64,000 bases of DNA. Source: an uncultured Ruminiclostridium sp. GTDB taxonomy: Bacteria; Bacillota; Clostridia; Oscillospirales; Ruminococcaceae. This document shows positions 52,824-63,532 of this stretch, in pieces. Where the stretch lies: NCBI GenBank assembly GCA_947594425.1, contig CANQED010000002.1, positions 188,364 to 252,363 of the forward strand. Reading direction: 5' to 3'. Position 1 is the first letter of the stretch. Every line of letters starts with the position of its first letter. Position numbers and translations under genes: made by a program. The notes beneath the pieces were generated by a model. That model saw only the letters and a program-made list of their open reading frames with translations, was not told where the DNA came from and did no database searches.

Positions 52824-53779
52824 ATATTCTCCTTCTGTGAATTATCATTTTTACGCACCATCTCCAAATACCACCCAAACAGCTTTTCAACGCCTGTTTT
52901 CATGGTATACTGAGGCTGCCAGCCTAAATTATGCAGCTTTTCGGAATTGATAAAGCTTCTCATTTTTCCGTCGGGCTTTGTGGGATCGGTGACAATTTCG
53001 CCCTCATAGCCCACGACCTCGCTTATCAGCCTCGCAAGGTCGAGGATAGATATTTCCGTTCCCGTTCCGACATTGATGTGTTCATAATCGGAGTAGCTGT
53101 CCATAAGGTAGACGCAGGCGCCTGCAAGATCGTCCACGTATATAAATTCTCTCAGCGCCTTTCCGCTGCCCCATAGCTCGATTTTGGGCGTTTTGCTAAG
53201 CTTGGCGAGATAATATTTTTGTATCAGGGCGGGAATTACGTGGGAATTTTGCGGGTCAAAGCTGTCGCCTTCTCCGTAGCAGTTTGAGGGTACAGCCGCA
53301 ATAAAGTCATCGCCGTATTCTTTCCTGAAATATCCGCAAAGCCGCACTCCGAAATTCTTTGCAAGAGCGTAAGCCTCGTTGGTGACTTCCGGGTTCCCGT
53401 CAAGAAGGCTTTCTTCCTTTATCGGCATCGCCGCATTGTTCGGATAGCAGCAGGCGCTTCCGAGATACAAAAGCTTTTTTACCCCGCTGTTATGAGCGGC
53501 TTGCAGGACGTTCGCAACAATATACATATTAGTAAGCCCGAACTCGACCGGATAGGTGGAGTTTGCCTTTATCCCGCCTACCTTTGCGGCTGCTACAAAA
53601 ACATAGTCCGGCTTCTCCGCGGTGAAAAACGCCTCCGTCGCCGCTTTATCGGTGAGGTCAAGCTCGCTGTGAGGCTTACAGATGATGTTTTCGTACCCCT
53701 GCCTTTTCAGCTCTCTTACTATGGCAGAGCCTACCATACCGGTATGACCTGCGACATAGATCTTGGAATACTTGTTCAT
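52820..53779 (-). CDS. fcl: GDP-L-fucose synthase
   Basis: The 319-residue short-chain dehydrogenase/epimerase begins KIYVAGHTGMVGSAIV. It keeps the catalytic Ser-Tyr-Lys (GSACCYP, NEAYALAK) and the Cys and His epimerase residues (SACCYP and NSHVIPALI). It converts GDP-4-keto-6-deoxymannose to GDP-L-fucose. NCYGEGDSFDPQNSHV and the length are typical of Fcl, so of the two reductases in the cluster this one is the better Fcl candidate. Confidence 0.88.
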   Translation of the reverse strand: MNKYSKIYVAGHTGMVGSAIVRELKRQGYENIICKPHSELDLTDKAATEAFFTAEKPDYVFVAAAKVGGIKANSTYPVEFGLTNMYIVANVLQAAHNSGVKKLLYLGSACCYPNNAAMPIKEESLLDGNPEVTNEAYALAKNFGVRLCGYFRKEYGDDFIAAVPSNCYGEGDSFDPQNSHVIPALIQKYYLAKLSKTPKIELWGSGKALREFIYVDDLAGACVYLMDSYSDYEHINVGTGTEISILDLARLISEVVGYEGEIVTDPTKPDGKMRSFINSEKLHNLGWQPQYTMKTGVEKLFGWYLEMVRKNDNSQKENI

Positions 53780-53825
53780 TGCTTACACCTCCATACAAAT
53801 AGAGGCGTAAGAATAAACGATACAG

Positions 53826-54779
53826 TTAAGCTGTACCCCCCCCGCGTTTGTCAACAATATTGTTCAAAAACCACTCGTATGTAAGCTTTAGTCCCTCGTC
53901 AAGAGTTACTTTCGGCTTCCAGCCAAGCGAGTTGATTTTTGAAGAATTCATCAATCTTGCCATTGTTCCCTCCGGTTTAGAGTTGTCGGTCGTTATCTCG
54001 CCGTCATAGCTCACTGTATTCTTTATCTTTTGCGCTATCTCAAGTACGGAATAGTCGCTTCCGGATCCTATGTTGTAATATTCTCCACCCATACCGTTAT
54101 CTAACAAAAACAGGCAAGCGTCCGCCAAATCATCGGCAAATAACAACTCCCTGCGGGCGTTGCCACTGCCCCATATCGTCACTTCTTTATTGCCGTTTAT
54201 CTTCGCTTCGTAAAAGCGTCTTATAATTCCCGGGACAATATGCGAACGCAATACGTCGAAATTATCATTATATCCGTATAAATTGCAGGGAATTACGCTC
54301 ATATATTCTGCGCTGTATTCTTTGTGAAGATATTCGCACGCTTTAATTCCACAGATCTTAGCCAAAGAATATCCCTCGTGCGAATCTTCCGGCTTGCCTG
54401 TCAGCATAGCCTCTTCGCTTATTGGCTGCTCCGCTAATTCGGGATACACGCAGGCTGAACCTATGAAGATCAGCTTTTTTACCTTTTGCATTAAAGAAGC
54501 CGAAAATATATTATTCTGTATCTTGAGATTATCCATCAGAAATTCAGCGGGAGATTTTATGTTAGCCCCTATCCCGCCTACCTTTGCGGCTGCCAGAAAA
54601 ACGTATTCCGGTTTTTCACGGTCGAAAAACTCTTCAACGTCAGACTGCCTTGTAAGGTCTAATTCCTCAAAAGTCTTGCCTATTATGTTCGTGTACCCAC
54701 GAGCGGTCAAATTACGAACAAGAGCAGAACCTACCATTCCCGTGTGTCCTGCAACGTAGATCTTGGAATTCTTTTCCAT
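53826..54779 (-). CDS. GDP-fucose-synthase-like epimerase/reductase (ColC candidate)
   Basis: The 317-residue protein is a paralogue of the neighbouring Fcl: KIYVAGHTGMVGSALV, GSACVYPELAE, EGYSLAK, RSHIVPGII. It lies 23 bases after the ColD-like dehydratase gene. By analogy to the E. coli colitose pathway, ColC is an Fcl-like enzyme that epimerises and reduces GDP-4-keto-3,6-dideoxymannose. It could equally be a second Fcl, or act on a branched product. The choice rests on position, not on a diagnostic residue. Confidence 0.8.
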   Translation of the reverse strand: MEKNSKIYVAGHTGMVGSALVRNLTARGYTNIIGKTFEELDLTRQSDVEEFFDREKPEYVFLAAAKVGGIGANIKSPAEFLMDNLKIQNNIFSASLMQKVKKLIFIGSACVYPELAEQPISEEAMLTGKPEDSHEGYSLAKICGIKACEYLHKEYSAEYMSVIPCNLYGYNDNFDVLRSHIVPGIIRRFYEAKINGNKEVTIWGSGNARRELLFADDLADACLFLLDNGMGGEYYNIGSGSDYSVLEIAQKIKNTVSYDGEITTDNSKPEGTMARLMNSSKINSLGWKPKVTLDEGLKLTYEWFLNNIVDKRGGGTA

Positions 54780-54802
54780 ACCTTTTCTCCTTGTTTTTTT
54801 GT

Positions 54803-55963
54803 TTACAGTACGGACCTGAGCGTTTTCACAAGGTGGTCTATCTCAGCAAAATTGTTTTTGCTGTGGTTGCCGACGAAAAATCCGTTATCGTGGATATCAT
54901 CCGCCGCGGCAAGCTCACCGCTTACGGTATGGTCCATATATTCAATGACCTTGTTTCGTGTAAAGTTGCCCGCAACTATGGGGCGGACCTCTATCTCGTT
55001 TTCCGCAAGCTTCTTTACGACCTCGTCGCGCCTGCCGAGATTTTTGCCCTCAAGGATAATGGCAAAGCCGAACCATGAACTGCTCTCGGTTTCCTTTTGA
55101 GTGCGCAGGTCGGGAATATCCTGCATTTTCTCCTTGAAATAGCGGGCGTTCTCTCTGCGCTGTGCGATTATGCCGTCCATCTTTTTAAGCTGCTGCGTGC
55201 CTGCCGCTCCCTCTACTTCAAGCGGGCGGAGGTTAAATCCGGGTACGATAAAGTTAAAGCTCTCGTAAAACGGGTTTTCGCTCTTGGCGTATATTTTGCT
55301 GTCCTTAGGCAGATTTCTTGTCCAGCCGTGAGCCCTTATGCAAAGCATATAATGGTACAGCTCCTCGTCATCCGTGACCACTACCCCGCCCTCCATTGTG
55401 CATAAGTGGTGGGAATAGAATGTCGAATACGTCCCCACAAGCCCGAACGTTCCGGCTTTTTTGCCGTGGTATTCCGCACCGAGGGATTCGCAGTTGTCTT
55501 CCATTATGATGATGTCTTTGTCCTTGCATATCTGCTCTATCGGGTCAAAGTCGTTGGGATTGCCTAAAAGATTAACAAGGCAGACAAGCTTTGTGTTTTC
55601 GGTTATCGCCGACTTAAGCTTTTGTACGTCGATATTAAGGGTATCCTTATCGATGTCCGCAAAGCGCAGCTTTAATCCCATCTGATACAGCGGGAAATAT
55701 GTGGTGCTCCACGAAACGGCGGGCACGATAACCTCGTCGCCCTTTTTCAGCCTGCCCGAATACACAAGCCCCGCGACCGCAAGCAGATTAGCCGCCGATC
55801 CCGAGCTTACCATAAGCGCGTATTTCACGCCGAATTTGTCAGCAAAGGCTTTTTCAAACTCCGCCACGCGCTCGCCCATTGAAAATTTTCCCGATGAGAG
55901 AACACGCTGTATGGCGTCAAATTCTTTGCTGTCCCATGTGTCGTCGCTCAATCTGTACTTCAC
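54803..55963 (-). CDS. GDP-4-keto-6-deoxymannose 3-dehydratase-like protein (ColD/RfbH type)
   Basis: The 386-residue DegT/DnrJ-fold protein has no PLP-binding lysine at the usual place. In TYSTFYSHHLCTMEGG the position is held by H185-H186, as in ColD and RfbH, where a His takes over and the enzyme removes the 3-hydroxyl instead of transaminating. VSSGSAANLLA and EDNCESLGAEYHGKKAG are standard for the fold. It directly follows gmd with no gap, so its substrate should be GDP-4-keto-6-deoxymannose and its product GDP-4-keto-3,6-dideoxymannose. No iron-sulfur motif of the RfbH type is seen, which favours ColD. Confidence 0.85.
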   Translation of the reverse strand: MKYRLSDDTWDSKEFDAIQRVLSSGKFSMGERVAEFEKAFADKFGVKYALMVSSGSAANLLAVAGLVYSGRLKKGDEVIVPAVSWSTTYFPLYQMGLKLRFADIDKDTLNIDVQKLKSAITENTKLVCLVNLLGNPNDFDPIEQICKDKDIIIMEDNCESLGAEYHGKKAGTFGLVGTYSTFYSHHLCTMEGGVVVTDDEELYHYMLCIRAHGWTRNLPKDSKIYAKSENPFYESFNFIVPGFNLRPLEVEGAAGTQQLKKMDGIIAQRRENARYFKEKMQDIPDLRTQKETESSSWFGFAIILEGKNLGRRDEVVKKLAENEIEVRPIVAGNFTRNKVIEYMDHTVSGELAAADDIHDNGFFVGNHSKNNFAEIDHLVKTLRSVL

Positions 55964-56995
55964 TTATTTTCCCTCCCGAACGCTCTTTATATCATTCTCC
56001 GTCATCAGCCTTACAAGCTCCTCGAACGAAGTCTTTGTGGGGTTCCAGCCGAGGGTCGCTTTTGCTTTGGCGGGATTTCCCAGCAGGGTAACAACATCAG
56101 TGGGACGGAAAAATTCGGGAGATACCTCCACCAGTACTTTGCCTGTCTTTTTATCTATGCCCTTTTCGTCAACACCCTCGCCCTGCCATTCAAGCTCTAT
56201 TCCCGCTATCTTGAACGACAGCGTGCAAAACTCGCGGACGGAGTGCTGCTCGCCGGTCGCGATAACGAAATCGTCGGGCTCGTTATGCTGCAATATCAGC
56301 CACATACACTCGACATAATCCTTGGCGTAGCCCCAGTCGCGCAAAGCGTCAAGGTTGCCGAGATACAGCTTGTCCTGCTTTCCCGCGGCGATATTCGCGG
56401 CGGCAAGAGTTATTTTTCGGGTGACAAAGGTTTCGCCCCTGCGCTCGGATTCGTGATTGAACAGTATGCCGTTAGAGGCAAATATCCCGTACGCCTCGCG
56501 ATAATTGCGCACTATCCAGAAAGCGTACTGCTTTGCGGCGGCGTAGGGAGAATAGGGGTAGAACGGCGTAGTCTCCGACTGAGGTATCTCCTGCACCTTG
56601 CCGAACAATTCGGAGGTCGACGCCTGATAAAACTTGCAGGTCTTTTCGAGCCCCGCCATCCTTATCGCCTCAAGGCACCTCAAAGTTCCCACCGCGTCGG
56701 CGTCCGCCGTGTACTCGGGGACTTCAAACGATACCTTGACATGGCTTTGCGCAGCCAGATTGTACAGCTCGTCCGGGCGCACCTCGGAAATGACCTTAAG
56801 CAGGCTTATCGAATCAGTCATATCCGCATAGTGGATATGAAAATGCTCATTGCTCATAAGGTGCTCTATGCGCGCCCTGCGGTCTACCGACGAGCGCCGC
56901 ACTATGCCGTGTACCTCGTAACCCTTTTCGAGCAGAAATTCCGCAAGATACGAACCGTCTTGCCCGGTGATACCGGTTATCAGTGATGTTTTCAT
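55964..56995 (-). CDS. gmd: GDP-mannose 4,6-dehydratase
   Basis: The 343-residue enzyme has [23 protein letters not shown], the [18 protein letters not shown]-binding segment, [13 protein letters not shown], the catalytic [16 protein letters not shown] and [13 protein letters not shown], and [17 protein letters not shown]. It makes GDP-4-keto-6-deoxymannose, the branch point for both fucose and 3,6-dideoxyhexoses. The stop is followed at once by the ColD-like gene. Confidence 0.95.
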   Translation of the reverse strand: MKTSLITGITGQDGSYLAEFLLEKGYEVHGIVRRSSVDRRARIEHLMSNEHFHIHYADMTDSISLLKVISEVRPDELYNLAAQSHVKVSFEVPEYTADADAVGTLRCLEAIRMAGLEKTCKFYQASTSELFGKVQEIPQSETTPFYPYSPYAAAKQYAFWIVRNYREAYGIFASNGILFNHESERRGETFVTRKITLAAANIAAGKQDKLYLGNLDALRDWGYAKDYVECMWLILQHNEPDDFVIATGEQHSVREFCTLSFKIAGIELEWQGEGVDEKGIDKKTGKVLVEVSPEFFRPTDVVTLLGNPAKAKATLGWNPTKTSFEELVRLMTENDIKSVREGK

Positions 56996-57012
56996 TTGAT
57001 CCTCCTTATTTT

Positions 57013-57026
57013 TGGTTATATAACCA
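57013..57026. repeat. 14-bp perfect palindrome upstream of gmd
   Basis: TGGTTATATAACCA lies between the GT11 gene stop and the gmd start, 18 bases before the gmd ATG. It could be an operator or a processing hairpin, or may be chance in AT-rich DNA. Confidence 0.3.
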
Positions 57027-57044
57027 TGACCAATAGCATCAATT

Positions 57045-59696
57045 TTAATGTGATTTAGAAATTTGTTTATGACGATTTACATTATAATTTCTGGAAAATT
57101 CTCCTACATCATATTTGTTTTTAAAAAAACTTGCAAATAGTTGTTTTCTTTGACTATTTGAACATATGAATACTTCTAAATTTCTATTATATAAAGCAGC
57201 AATAACCGGAAAATAACTTTCTCCCGCTATCATAATTTTACCGCAAGACATTAATTGTATATCTCTAAAACTTTCGTCGCCCTTATTACCTTCAACAAAT
57301 ACAACTTCACATTCTCCGACTTTATTCAATCCGAGTTTTTCCTTATTGGCTATGCACCAACGAATATCATCGGAAAAAACAAAAAATTTTTTATTTTTAT
57401 AATCAGAAATCGACATAACCTTTTCTATGGCTTCATCGTAATATTCATTATCCACATCCCAACCTAATGATACATAATCTCCTTTTCTAATATGAACAAC
57501 GACGGCATCGCATGAGTTCATTTGTTTTGATAGTTCAATGTGTTGTTGCTGTATAAAAGGCGGGAATTCGATAAAATCATAAAGTTCAAATTGAAAAATC
57601 TTTTTCATATTTTCGATTCTTATTAAAGAATTAAAGTATGTTTGATTAAGATTATTCAAAACAAACTTTCTTAAATTATTACCTGACAGGAAACATGCAC
57701 AGTGGATCCCACATGAAGAATATCGTTTATAATCATTTGTCATAAATATATAATCATCAGATATTTTATAAAACAAATTTAGAAAAATTTTTCTTTTATC
57801 AAGCGTTTTTAATCTTATCGACAGTTTATTGGTCAACAAGTTCATCTTGACCTTTGAAAACCTATTAACTTCTAATCCATTGAAATCTGTGCATACTGTG
57901 TCATCATATAAAATTGGTTTGCCAGATAAAGAAGATATAATTTGCCCCAATACTAAATAGCAGAATTGATCTCCTAATCCGTTACATATTTTAACAACTA
58001 CTAATTCTGGATTGAAAAGTTCGCTAAAATCAACAACAGAAATGTAACTTTGTGTCATTATCGGCTTGTTATCGCATATGGAGAATACAAACCTCTCATT
58101 TTCAAGCAGCGAGGGATAATCAACATAATTAAGGCTGTCGAGAAAGTCACGTTCTGTTTCAAACTTAAGAACGGTCGGCTTATTGCCGTCGCCCTTTCTC
58201 GCCTTTTCAACATAATAATCATAGCTGTATGTCAATGCGTCGGCATCCTCTATCGAGCAGATATACCCGTCGGAGATGACTTTATTGTGATCAAACTCTT
58301 TGCACGCATTAAAGTCAAATTTCTTTATCGGCGTGTCGGAATTAGCATTTAATACAAGCCAGCAGTTATTTTCGAGGGGCAGATACAAATCGCCGTTGTC
58401 TTCCGTAAATTCTTTTACGGAGATATACGGGTATTCTTTAAGAAAGGCGATATTTTTCTCTTTAAATCCCCTTGCAGAATTAACGGGTATACAATCGCTG
58501 CTGTTTAAAATATCAGACACGATCTTTTTATATTCGGCGGCATTCTCGCTGATATTGCACAGTAAATACACCGCGATAATATCGTTAAGGTCAAGCTTAA
58601 AGTATCGGGTGTAGAGCTCGATAAGCTCGGTATCTGCAGCAAATTTTTTATTCTGCACGTCGACCGCGTATTCCGCGAGGCGATACTTGGTCTTAACGTC
58701 AAGGAACCGCCTCAGCTTTATTATATTGTCGAAGAATTCGCAGGCGGCGGGCTGAGTTTTGCTAAGCTTATCTACGGTGAGCATATTGTCGTCGATGTAC
58801 TTCAACTGCTCAGCATTTTGTTCAATTACATCTTTTGACAGCCTTGAAAGCAAAACCTTGGAAAAATCACTTGTATATCCATAAAAATGTGATTTATGTG
58901 TATCAATGTTTTTATTGACAATAATATCATAGATAGCGTCAGCTATTGCCGCGGATAATTTACTGCCCATTTGAATATACGGAAAAAGACAAGGAACATA
59001 TCTTGGAGGAATATTATTGAAGTGATCATCGACAACAAGGCAGTGCGTCTTTTCAATGAAATAATTATCCATCTGCTCCATCGCACCGATAAATTGATCG
59101 GATAATGTGCTATCATATGCTTTAATATCTTTCTCTTCCATATAAAATCGAGAGCAATTTGAACGGATAAAAATAATATGCTCAGGATCATATTCGTTCA
59201 GTATGACATCAATAAATCTGTCATAATAATACTTCCAGTTAAATGAGCCCGAAAAAGGAAATGTTCTTCTTGTACATCCACCTTCGCTGTTTTTTATTGC
59301 ATTTACAATCTCAGCTGTTGTATATTCGGAATAAACAGTATCCGCTTTTTCCATAACCGGTAGCAGTATGCAGGAGTTCATATACACCAGATACTCTGTT
59401 GTGTTCTGAAAACGTACTTCCACTCCATTTGGCTGAACATTAAAGTTATCAGAAAAATTGTTTGGGTCGTGTGATAACACTTTTTTTAAGTTTTTCCTTA
59501 TATTAAGCAGTTCATGAGGTTTCAAATCAGGCATGTCGGAATATTTCTGATATGTCTTATCAAATGTGCCGGTCATCGCCAAAGGGCTGCAGTTATTGAT
59601 TATATTTTCTGTAAAGATACCCATAGTATCTAATACTCTTGTTACCTGCTCAAGGTAACTTCCTACAATTTGAATCCTACTTTTGTTATAACTCAT
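57045..59696 (-). CDS. Large fusion protein with C-terminal GT11 alpha-1,2-fucosyltransferase domain
   Basis: The 883-residue protein has no signal peptide or membrane helix. The C-terminal part (about 565-870) matches glycosyltransferase family 11: [16 protein letters not shown], the donor motif [10 protein letters not shown] (about 733), [11 protein letters not shown] and [18 protein letters not shown]. It should transfer fucose, or a similar GDP-deoxyhexose, onto the growing glycan. The N-terminal part (about 1-540) is not recognised; it has [14 protein letters not shown] and [17 protein letters not shown] blocks which faintly resemble SGNH-like domains of polysaccharide clusters. The two ends are strongly AT-rich, but the middle (nt 58140-58800) is like the rest of the window, so the gene may be a composite. 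Confidence 0.87.
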   Translation of the reverse strand: MSYNKSRIQIVGSYLEQVTRVLDTMGIFTENIINNCSPLAMTGTFDKTYQKYSDMPDLKPHELLNIRKNLKKVLSHDPNNFSDNFNVQPNGVEVRFQNTTEYLVYMNSCILLPVMEKADTVYSEYTTAEIVNAIKNSEGGCTRRTFPFSGSFNWKYYYDRFIDVILNEYDPEHIIFIRSNCSRFYMEEKDIKAYDSTLSDQFIGAMEQMDNYFIEKTHCLVVDDHFNNIPPRYVPCLFPYIQMGSKLSAAIADAIYDIIVNKNIDTHKSHFYGYTSDFSKVLLSRLSKDVIEQNAEQLKYIDDNMLTVDKLSKTQPAACEFFDNIIKLRRFLDVKTKYRLAEYAVDVQNKKFAADTELIELYTRYFKLDLNDIIAVYLLCNISENAAEYKKIVSDILNSSDCIPVNSARGFKEKNIAFLKEYPYISVKEFTEDNGDLYLPLENNCWLVLNANSDTPIKKFDFNACKEFDHNKVISDGYICSIEDADALTYSYDYYVEKARKGDGNKPTVLKFETERDFLDSLNYVDYPSLLENERFVFSICDNKPIMTQSYISVVDFSELFNPELVVVKICNGLGDQFCYLVLGQIISSLSGKPILYDDTVCTDFNGLEVNRFSKVKMNLLTNKLSIRLKTLDKRKIFLNLFYKISDDYIFMTNDYKRYSSCGIHCACFLSGNNLRKFVLNNLNQTYFNSLIRIENMKKIFQFELYDFIEFPPFIQQQHIELSKQMNSCDAVVVHIRKGDYVSLGWDVDNEYYDEAIEKVMSISDYKNKKFFVFSDDIRWCIANKEKLGLNKVGECEVVFVEGNKGDESFRDIQLMSCGKIMIAGESYFPVIAALYNRNLEVFICSNSQRKQLFASFFKNKYDVGEFSRNYNVNRHKQISKSH

Positions 59697-59759
59697 TTGT
59701 GTTTATCCTCATTTCACTGTATTATGTCTGAAACAAAAATAATAATTATGTATATCCGC

Positions 59760-60962
59760 TTAATTACACTCAAAAATATCTCTTGTATAGACCTTATCTT
59801 TAGCAGCCTTAAGCTGTTCATCTACCCTATTCGCCGCTACTACATCAGCCATACCTACGAACTCATCAAAATCGTTTACGACCTTGTAACCGTTAAAGGT
59901 GTCCGCTTTCAGCGTGGGTTCATATATTATCACGGTCGCGCCTTTGTCCTTAAGTCGCTGCATTACGCCCTGTATCGCGCTTTGGCGGAAGTTGTCGGAG
60001 CCGGCTTTCATTATAAGGCGGTATATTCCGACCATGACATGCTTTTCGGGATAGCCGCCTTTTTCAAGAATGCGCTTTGCGACGACACTCTTACGGGTGT
60101 GGTTTGCCTTGACTATCGCCTCTATGATGTTCTGCGGCACGTCCTTATAATTTGCAAGCAACTGCTTTGTGTCCTTAGGCAGGCAATACCCTCCATAGCC
60201 GAAAGACGGGTTGTTATAATGGCTGCCTATTCGCGGGTCGAGGCATACGCCCTCGATGATCTGTCCGGCATTGAGGCCGTTCAGTTCGGCGTATGTATCA
60301 AGCTCGTTAAAGTAGCTCACGCGGAGGGCAAGGTATGTATTCGCGAACAGCTTTACCGCCTCGGCCTCGGTGGGGTCTAAGAAAAGCGTGGGTATCTCCC
60401 GCTTTATCGCTCCCTGCTGCAAAAGCTTGGCAAACTTATGCGCGGCGGCGGTTATCTTCTCACTGTCGTGCGGCACTCCGACTATTATCCTTGAGGGGTA
60501 GAGGTTATCGTATAGCGCTTTCCCCTCGCGCAAAAATTCGGGGCTAAAAATAATATTTTCGGTATGGTACTTTTTGCGCATCTCCATGGTAAAGCCTACG
60601 GGCACGGTGGATTTTATCACCATAACAGCCGAGGGGTTTATATCTAAAACCTGCTCTATCACTAATTCCACCGACGAGGTGTCAAAATAATTCTGCTCCT
60701 CGTCATAATTAGTCGGGGTGGAAATCACCACCAGCTCCGACTGCCTATAGGCGGTTTTATAATCAAGCGTCGCGGTAAGGTCGAGCGGCTTGTCGGCAAG
60801 GTACTCCTCGAGCTCCTTATCCGCTATCGGCGAGCGGCGGGAGTTTATCATCTCCACCTTTTCGGGGATTATGTCCACCGCAAAGACCTTGTTGTGCTGA
60901 GCTAAGATCACGGCGTTTGAAAGTCCGACATAGCCTGTCCCGGTCACAGTTATCACAGACAT
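59760..60962 (-). CDS. ugd: UDP-glucose 6-dehydrogenase
   Basis: The 400-residue protein has [42 protein letters not shown] and [14 protein letters not shown]. The catalytic Cys is in [14 protein letters not shown]. It oxidises UDP-glucose to UDP-glucuronate, implying an acidic polymer. The C-terminal NAD-dependent half is present. It lies between the GT11 and GT2 genes and shares their transcript. Confidence 0.94.
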   Translation of the reverse strand: MSVITVTGTGYVGLSNAVILAQHNKVFAVDIIPEKVEMINSRRSPIADKELEEYLADKPLDLTATLDYKTAYRQSELVVISTPTNYDEEQNYFDTSSVELVIEQVLDINPSAVMVIKSTVPVGFTMEMRKKYHTENIIFSPEFLREGKALYDNLYPSRIIVGVPHDSEKITAAAHKFAKLLQQGAIKREIPTLFLDPTEAEAVKLFANTYLALRVSYFNELDTYAELNGLNAGQIIEGVCLDPRIGSHYNNPSFGYGGYCLPKDTKQLLANYKDVPQNIIEAIVKANHTRKSVVAKRILEKGGYPEKHVMVGIYRLIMKAGSDNFRQSAIQGVMQRLKDKGATVIIYEPTLKADTFNGYKVVNDFDEFVGMADVVAANRVDEQLKAAKDKVYTRDIFECN

Positions 60963-60979
60963 TTTTGATCTCCTTGATA

Positions 60980-63496
60980 TTACTTATTTTTCTTAAACAG
61001 CCCTCTTATCTTGCGCGGGAGCCAGGTGATGGCAAGACCGATCTTGTACGAAAACGAAGCGCGGGTGAGCAATAGTTGGGTCTTATAATCTTCGCTGTCG
61101 CGCATCGATTTTTTAAGCTCATCAAAGCCTTTCTTAATTAAGACCTCGTTTTGCTTTTGGATAATGTCCTTATCGGCAAATTTGATCTCCAGCATATTCT
61201 TACGCTTTATGTCTTCTATTTCCTTTACTTTTTTCGTTATCTGCCCATTAAGGTTCTTAATTTTTGCGCTCAGCTCTTTTACCTGAGCAGTCATTTTTTC
61301 TGAATTCTCCCTATGATACGTCAGCTTATCAAACATATACTCTTCATATGTCATAAGCCGAATATTCACGCATTCTTTATATGCCCTGGTATTGCTCTTT
61401 GATATTTCCGAAATGTCGAAAGTGTCAAGTCCAACCTTTTCAAGGCCTTCATCGTGAAGATAGCGGTATAATTGTGCAAATGCATTCGCGTCGGTTAAAG
61501 AATTGAGGTTATACAGCGAGCTTCTTACCACCAGATTATGAAAGCTTTTTATAAAAAGCTCACCGTTTTCGCTTGATTTTATCTCATTCTGAAGCTTTAG
61601 CAAAGCGGCAAAGAAATCTGTAGGGTACAAAAAATTTGTCGCTTGACAGTTAGACGAACCTCCCATACGATAGTTTACAAGTTCTTTATTTACGACCGTT
61701 ATCCTGTGTGCTTTTATCAATGCAGTATTTACAAAAGCCATATCATTTGTTCGGTGTATTTCTTGGAATGATAGCTTTTCCCTTTCGACAAAGTGCCTCA
61801 TAAACAGCTTATTCCACGCCCACGTCTGAAAAGTTTCAAAAATCGTTTCGTTCATTTCCTCCGGGGTAAAAGAGTCAATGTTAGGCATATTAGATACGAC
61901 AAAAGAATTAGAGCTTGAGGTAGTCTTGCCGGTATCTTCGTGGTAGATCTTTACTTTGAAAACACCTATATCCGCCGAGCGTTTCTTGCACTTGTCGTAT
62001 ATGCTTTCAAGCATTTCGGGCTCAAAGAAATCGTCAGAATCAAGAAAAGACAGATATTCACCTTTAGCAATGGCTAAGCCCTTATTTCTTGCAGCACCTG
62101 CGCCGAGATTATCCTGATAAAGCACCTTTACACGATCGTCATTGGCTTCATATTCTTTAAGTATTTCGGCGCTGCTGTCAGTCGAGCCGTCGTCAACGCA
62201 TATGACCTCTATCTCTTTCATTGTCTGGTTCAAAACGCTGTCAAGGCATTGACGTAGATATTTTTCGGTATTGTAAACGGGAATTATCACAGAAACCTTA
62301 ATACTGTCGGCGCAGTGCTGTTCATAATAATCTTCAGGGGCAAAAGCGACCCATTCAAATTCATCTGCCTCATACGGCATAAATGCGTCTTTGACATATT
62401 CTCCATTTTCGATAGATTTTCTGAAATCCTCAGAGATATTGATAAGGTACTCCTTTTGATCATCTGCACCTATCCTGCGATAATTATTCATATAATTATG
62501 GAATTTTTTCAAAGTATAAATTCCTATAAATTTTGTAAAAAGCTCAGGCTCTGAACTTAATATGTCGTGTATATAATTGTATTCGTGATTGATGTTGTAA
62601 ACTTTCTTTTTATTGTAAACCGAAGAATTAGGATTGTCTCTTCTGTTCATATAATACGGTTTGTCAACTACATATATCCTGTCGGCTCTTATCATAGTCT
62701 GAAACCAAAATCCGTTATCCTGAAAAGACGCGCCGGGGGTTTCCTGATGTCTGATACAGTTATCCACCAAAAAATCACGTCTGTATATACCGCTCCAAGT
62801 ATTCATTATAAATCTAAACGAAAACGGTTCATCCAACGGACACATAACTTTGTTGTAGTATTCTTTCTTTTTTGCAACATCATTATATGTACATTTCAAA
62901 CTGCCGTCGTTTTCTCTTAAGAAACGGTTGAAATCCGCTTTGACCCAGTCCACGCCGTTTTCCTCAGCGGTCTTGTACAGCTCCTCATACATATTAAGCT
63001 CTACAAAGTCGTCGCTTTCAACAATGCCTATGTATTCGCCTCTTGCCATATCCATGCCGATATTCATGGTGTGGCCGTAACCCGCGTTGTCCTTATCTAT
63101 TACTTTTACTCTGTCATCCTTTTCGGCGTATTCCTTAAGTATATCAAGGCAGCCGTCTGTCGAGCCGTCGTTTACGCAGATTATCTCTATTTCTCGCAGG
63201 GTCTGATTTACACAGCTGTCAAGGCATTCGCGAAGATACTGCTCGACGTTGCAGACAGGTACGACTATAGACACCTTTATGGGGCTGTCGGGCTGCTTGT
63301 CAAAGTTTATGAGCTGATGTATCGTAACCTTTTCGCGTGTCAGCCTGACAGCGCTCTCATATTCGTCCGATACGGCAGAAAGCGCTTTTGCGCCGTTATT
63401 GATACTGTTCTGTTCTTCCGCCTGAGTGTAGATCTCGGTTACAACGCCGCTTTGCGCCTCGGTATGATTTCTTTTCTTTCTTTCGTTTTTCGCCAT
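60980..63496 (-). CDS. Double-domain GT2 glycosyltransferase
   Basis: The 838-residue cytoplasmic protein contains two GT-A domains in tandem. The first (about 73-290) shows [20 protein letters not shown] and a VESDDF DxD-type motif. The second (about 397-620) shows [20 protein letters not shown] and FLDSDDF. A coiled coil follows (about 735-815), then a basic tail ([17 protein letters not shown]). The tail is shared with the next glycosyltransferase, so it is likely a membrane-binding or assembly element. It should add two sugars of the repeat unit. The ends and middle of the gene differ in AT content. Confidence 0.92.
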   Translation of the reverse strand: MAKNERKKRNHTEAQSGVVTEIYTQAEEQNSINNGAKALSAVSDEYESAVRLTREKVTIHQLINFDKQPDSPIKVSIVVPVCNVEQYLRECLDSCVNQTLREIEIICVNDGSTDGCLDILKEYAEKDDRVKVIDKDNAGYGHTMNIGMDMARGEYIGIVESDDFVELNMYEELYKTAEENGVDWVKADFNRFLRENDGSLKCTYNDVAKKKEYYNKVMCPLDEPFSFRFIMNTWSGIYRRDFLVDNCIRHQETPGASFQDNGFWFQTMIRADRIYVVDKPYYMNRRDNPNSSVYNKKKVYNINHEYNYIHDILSSEPELFTKFIGIYTLKKFHNYMNNYRRIGADDQKEYLINISEDFRKSIENGEYVKDAFMPYEADEFEWVAFAPEDYYEQHCADSIKVSVIIPVYNTEKYLRQCLDSVLNQTMKEIEVICVDDGSTDSSAEILKEYEANDDRVKVLYQDNLGAGAARNKGLAIAKGEYLSFLDSDDFFEPEMLESIYDKCKKRSADIGVFKVKIYHEDTGKTTSSSNSFVVSNMPNIDSFTPEEMNETIFETFQTWAWNKLFMRHFVEREKLSFQEIHRTNDMAFVNTALIKAHRITVVNKELVNYRMGGSSNCQATNFLYPTDFFAALLKLQNEIKSSENGELFIKSFHNLVVRSSLYNLNSLTDANAFAQLYRYLHDEGLEKVGLDTFDISEISKSNTRAYKECVNIRLMTYEEYMFDKLTYHRENSEKMTAQVKELSAKIKNLNGQITKKVKEIEDIKRKNMLEIKFADKDIIQKQNEVLIKKGFDELKKSMRDSEDYKTQLLLTRASFSYKIGLAITWLPRKIRGLFKKNK

Positions 63497-63532
63497 TTTC
63501 TATCTCCTACATAAATTTACGGTTATATATAT

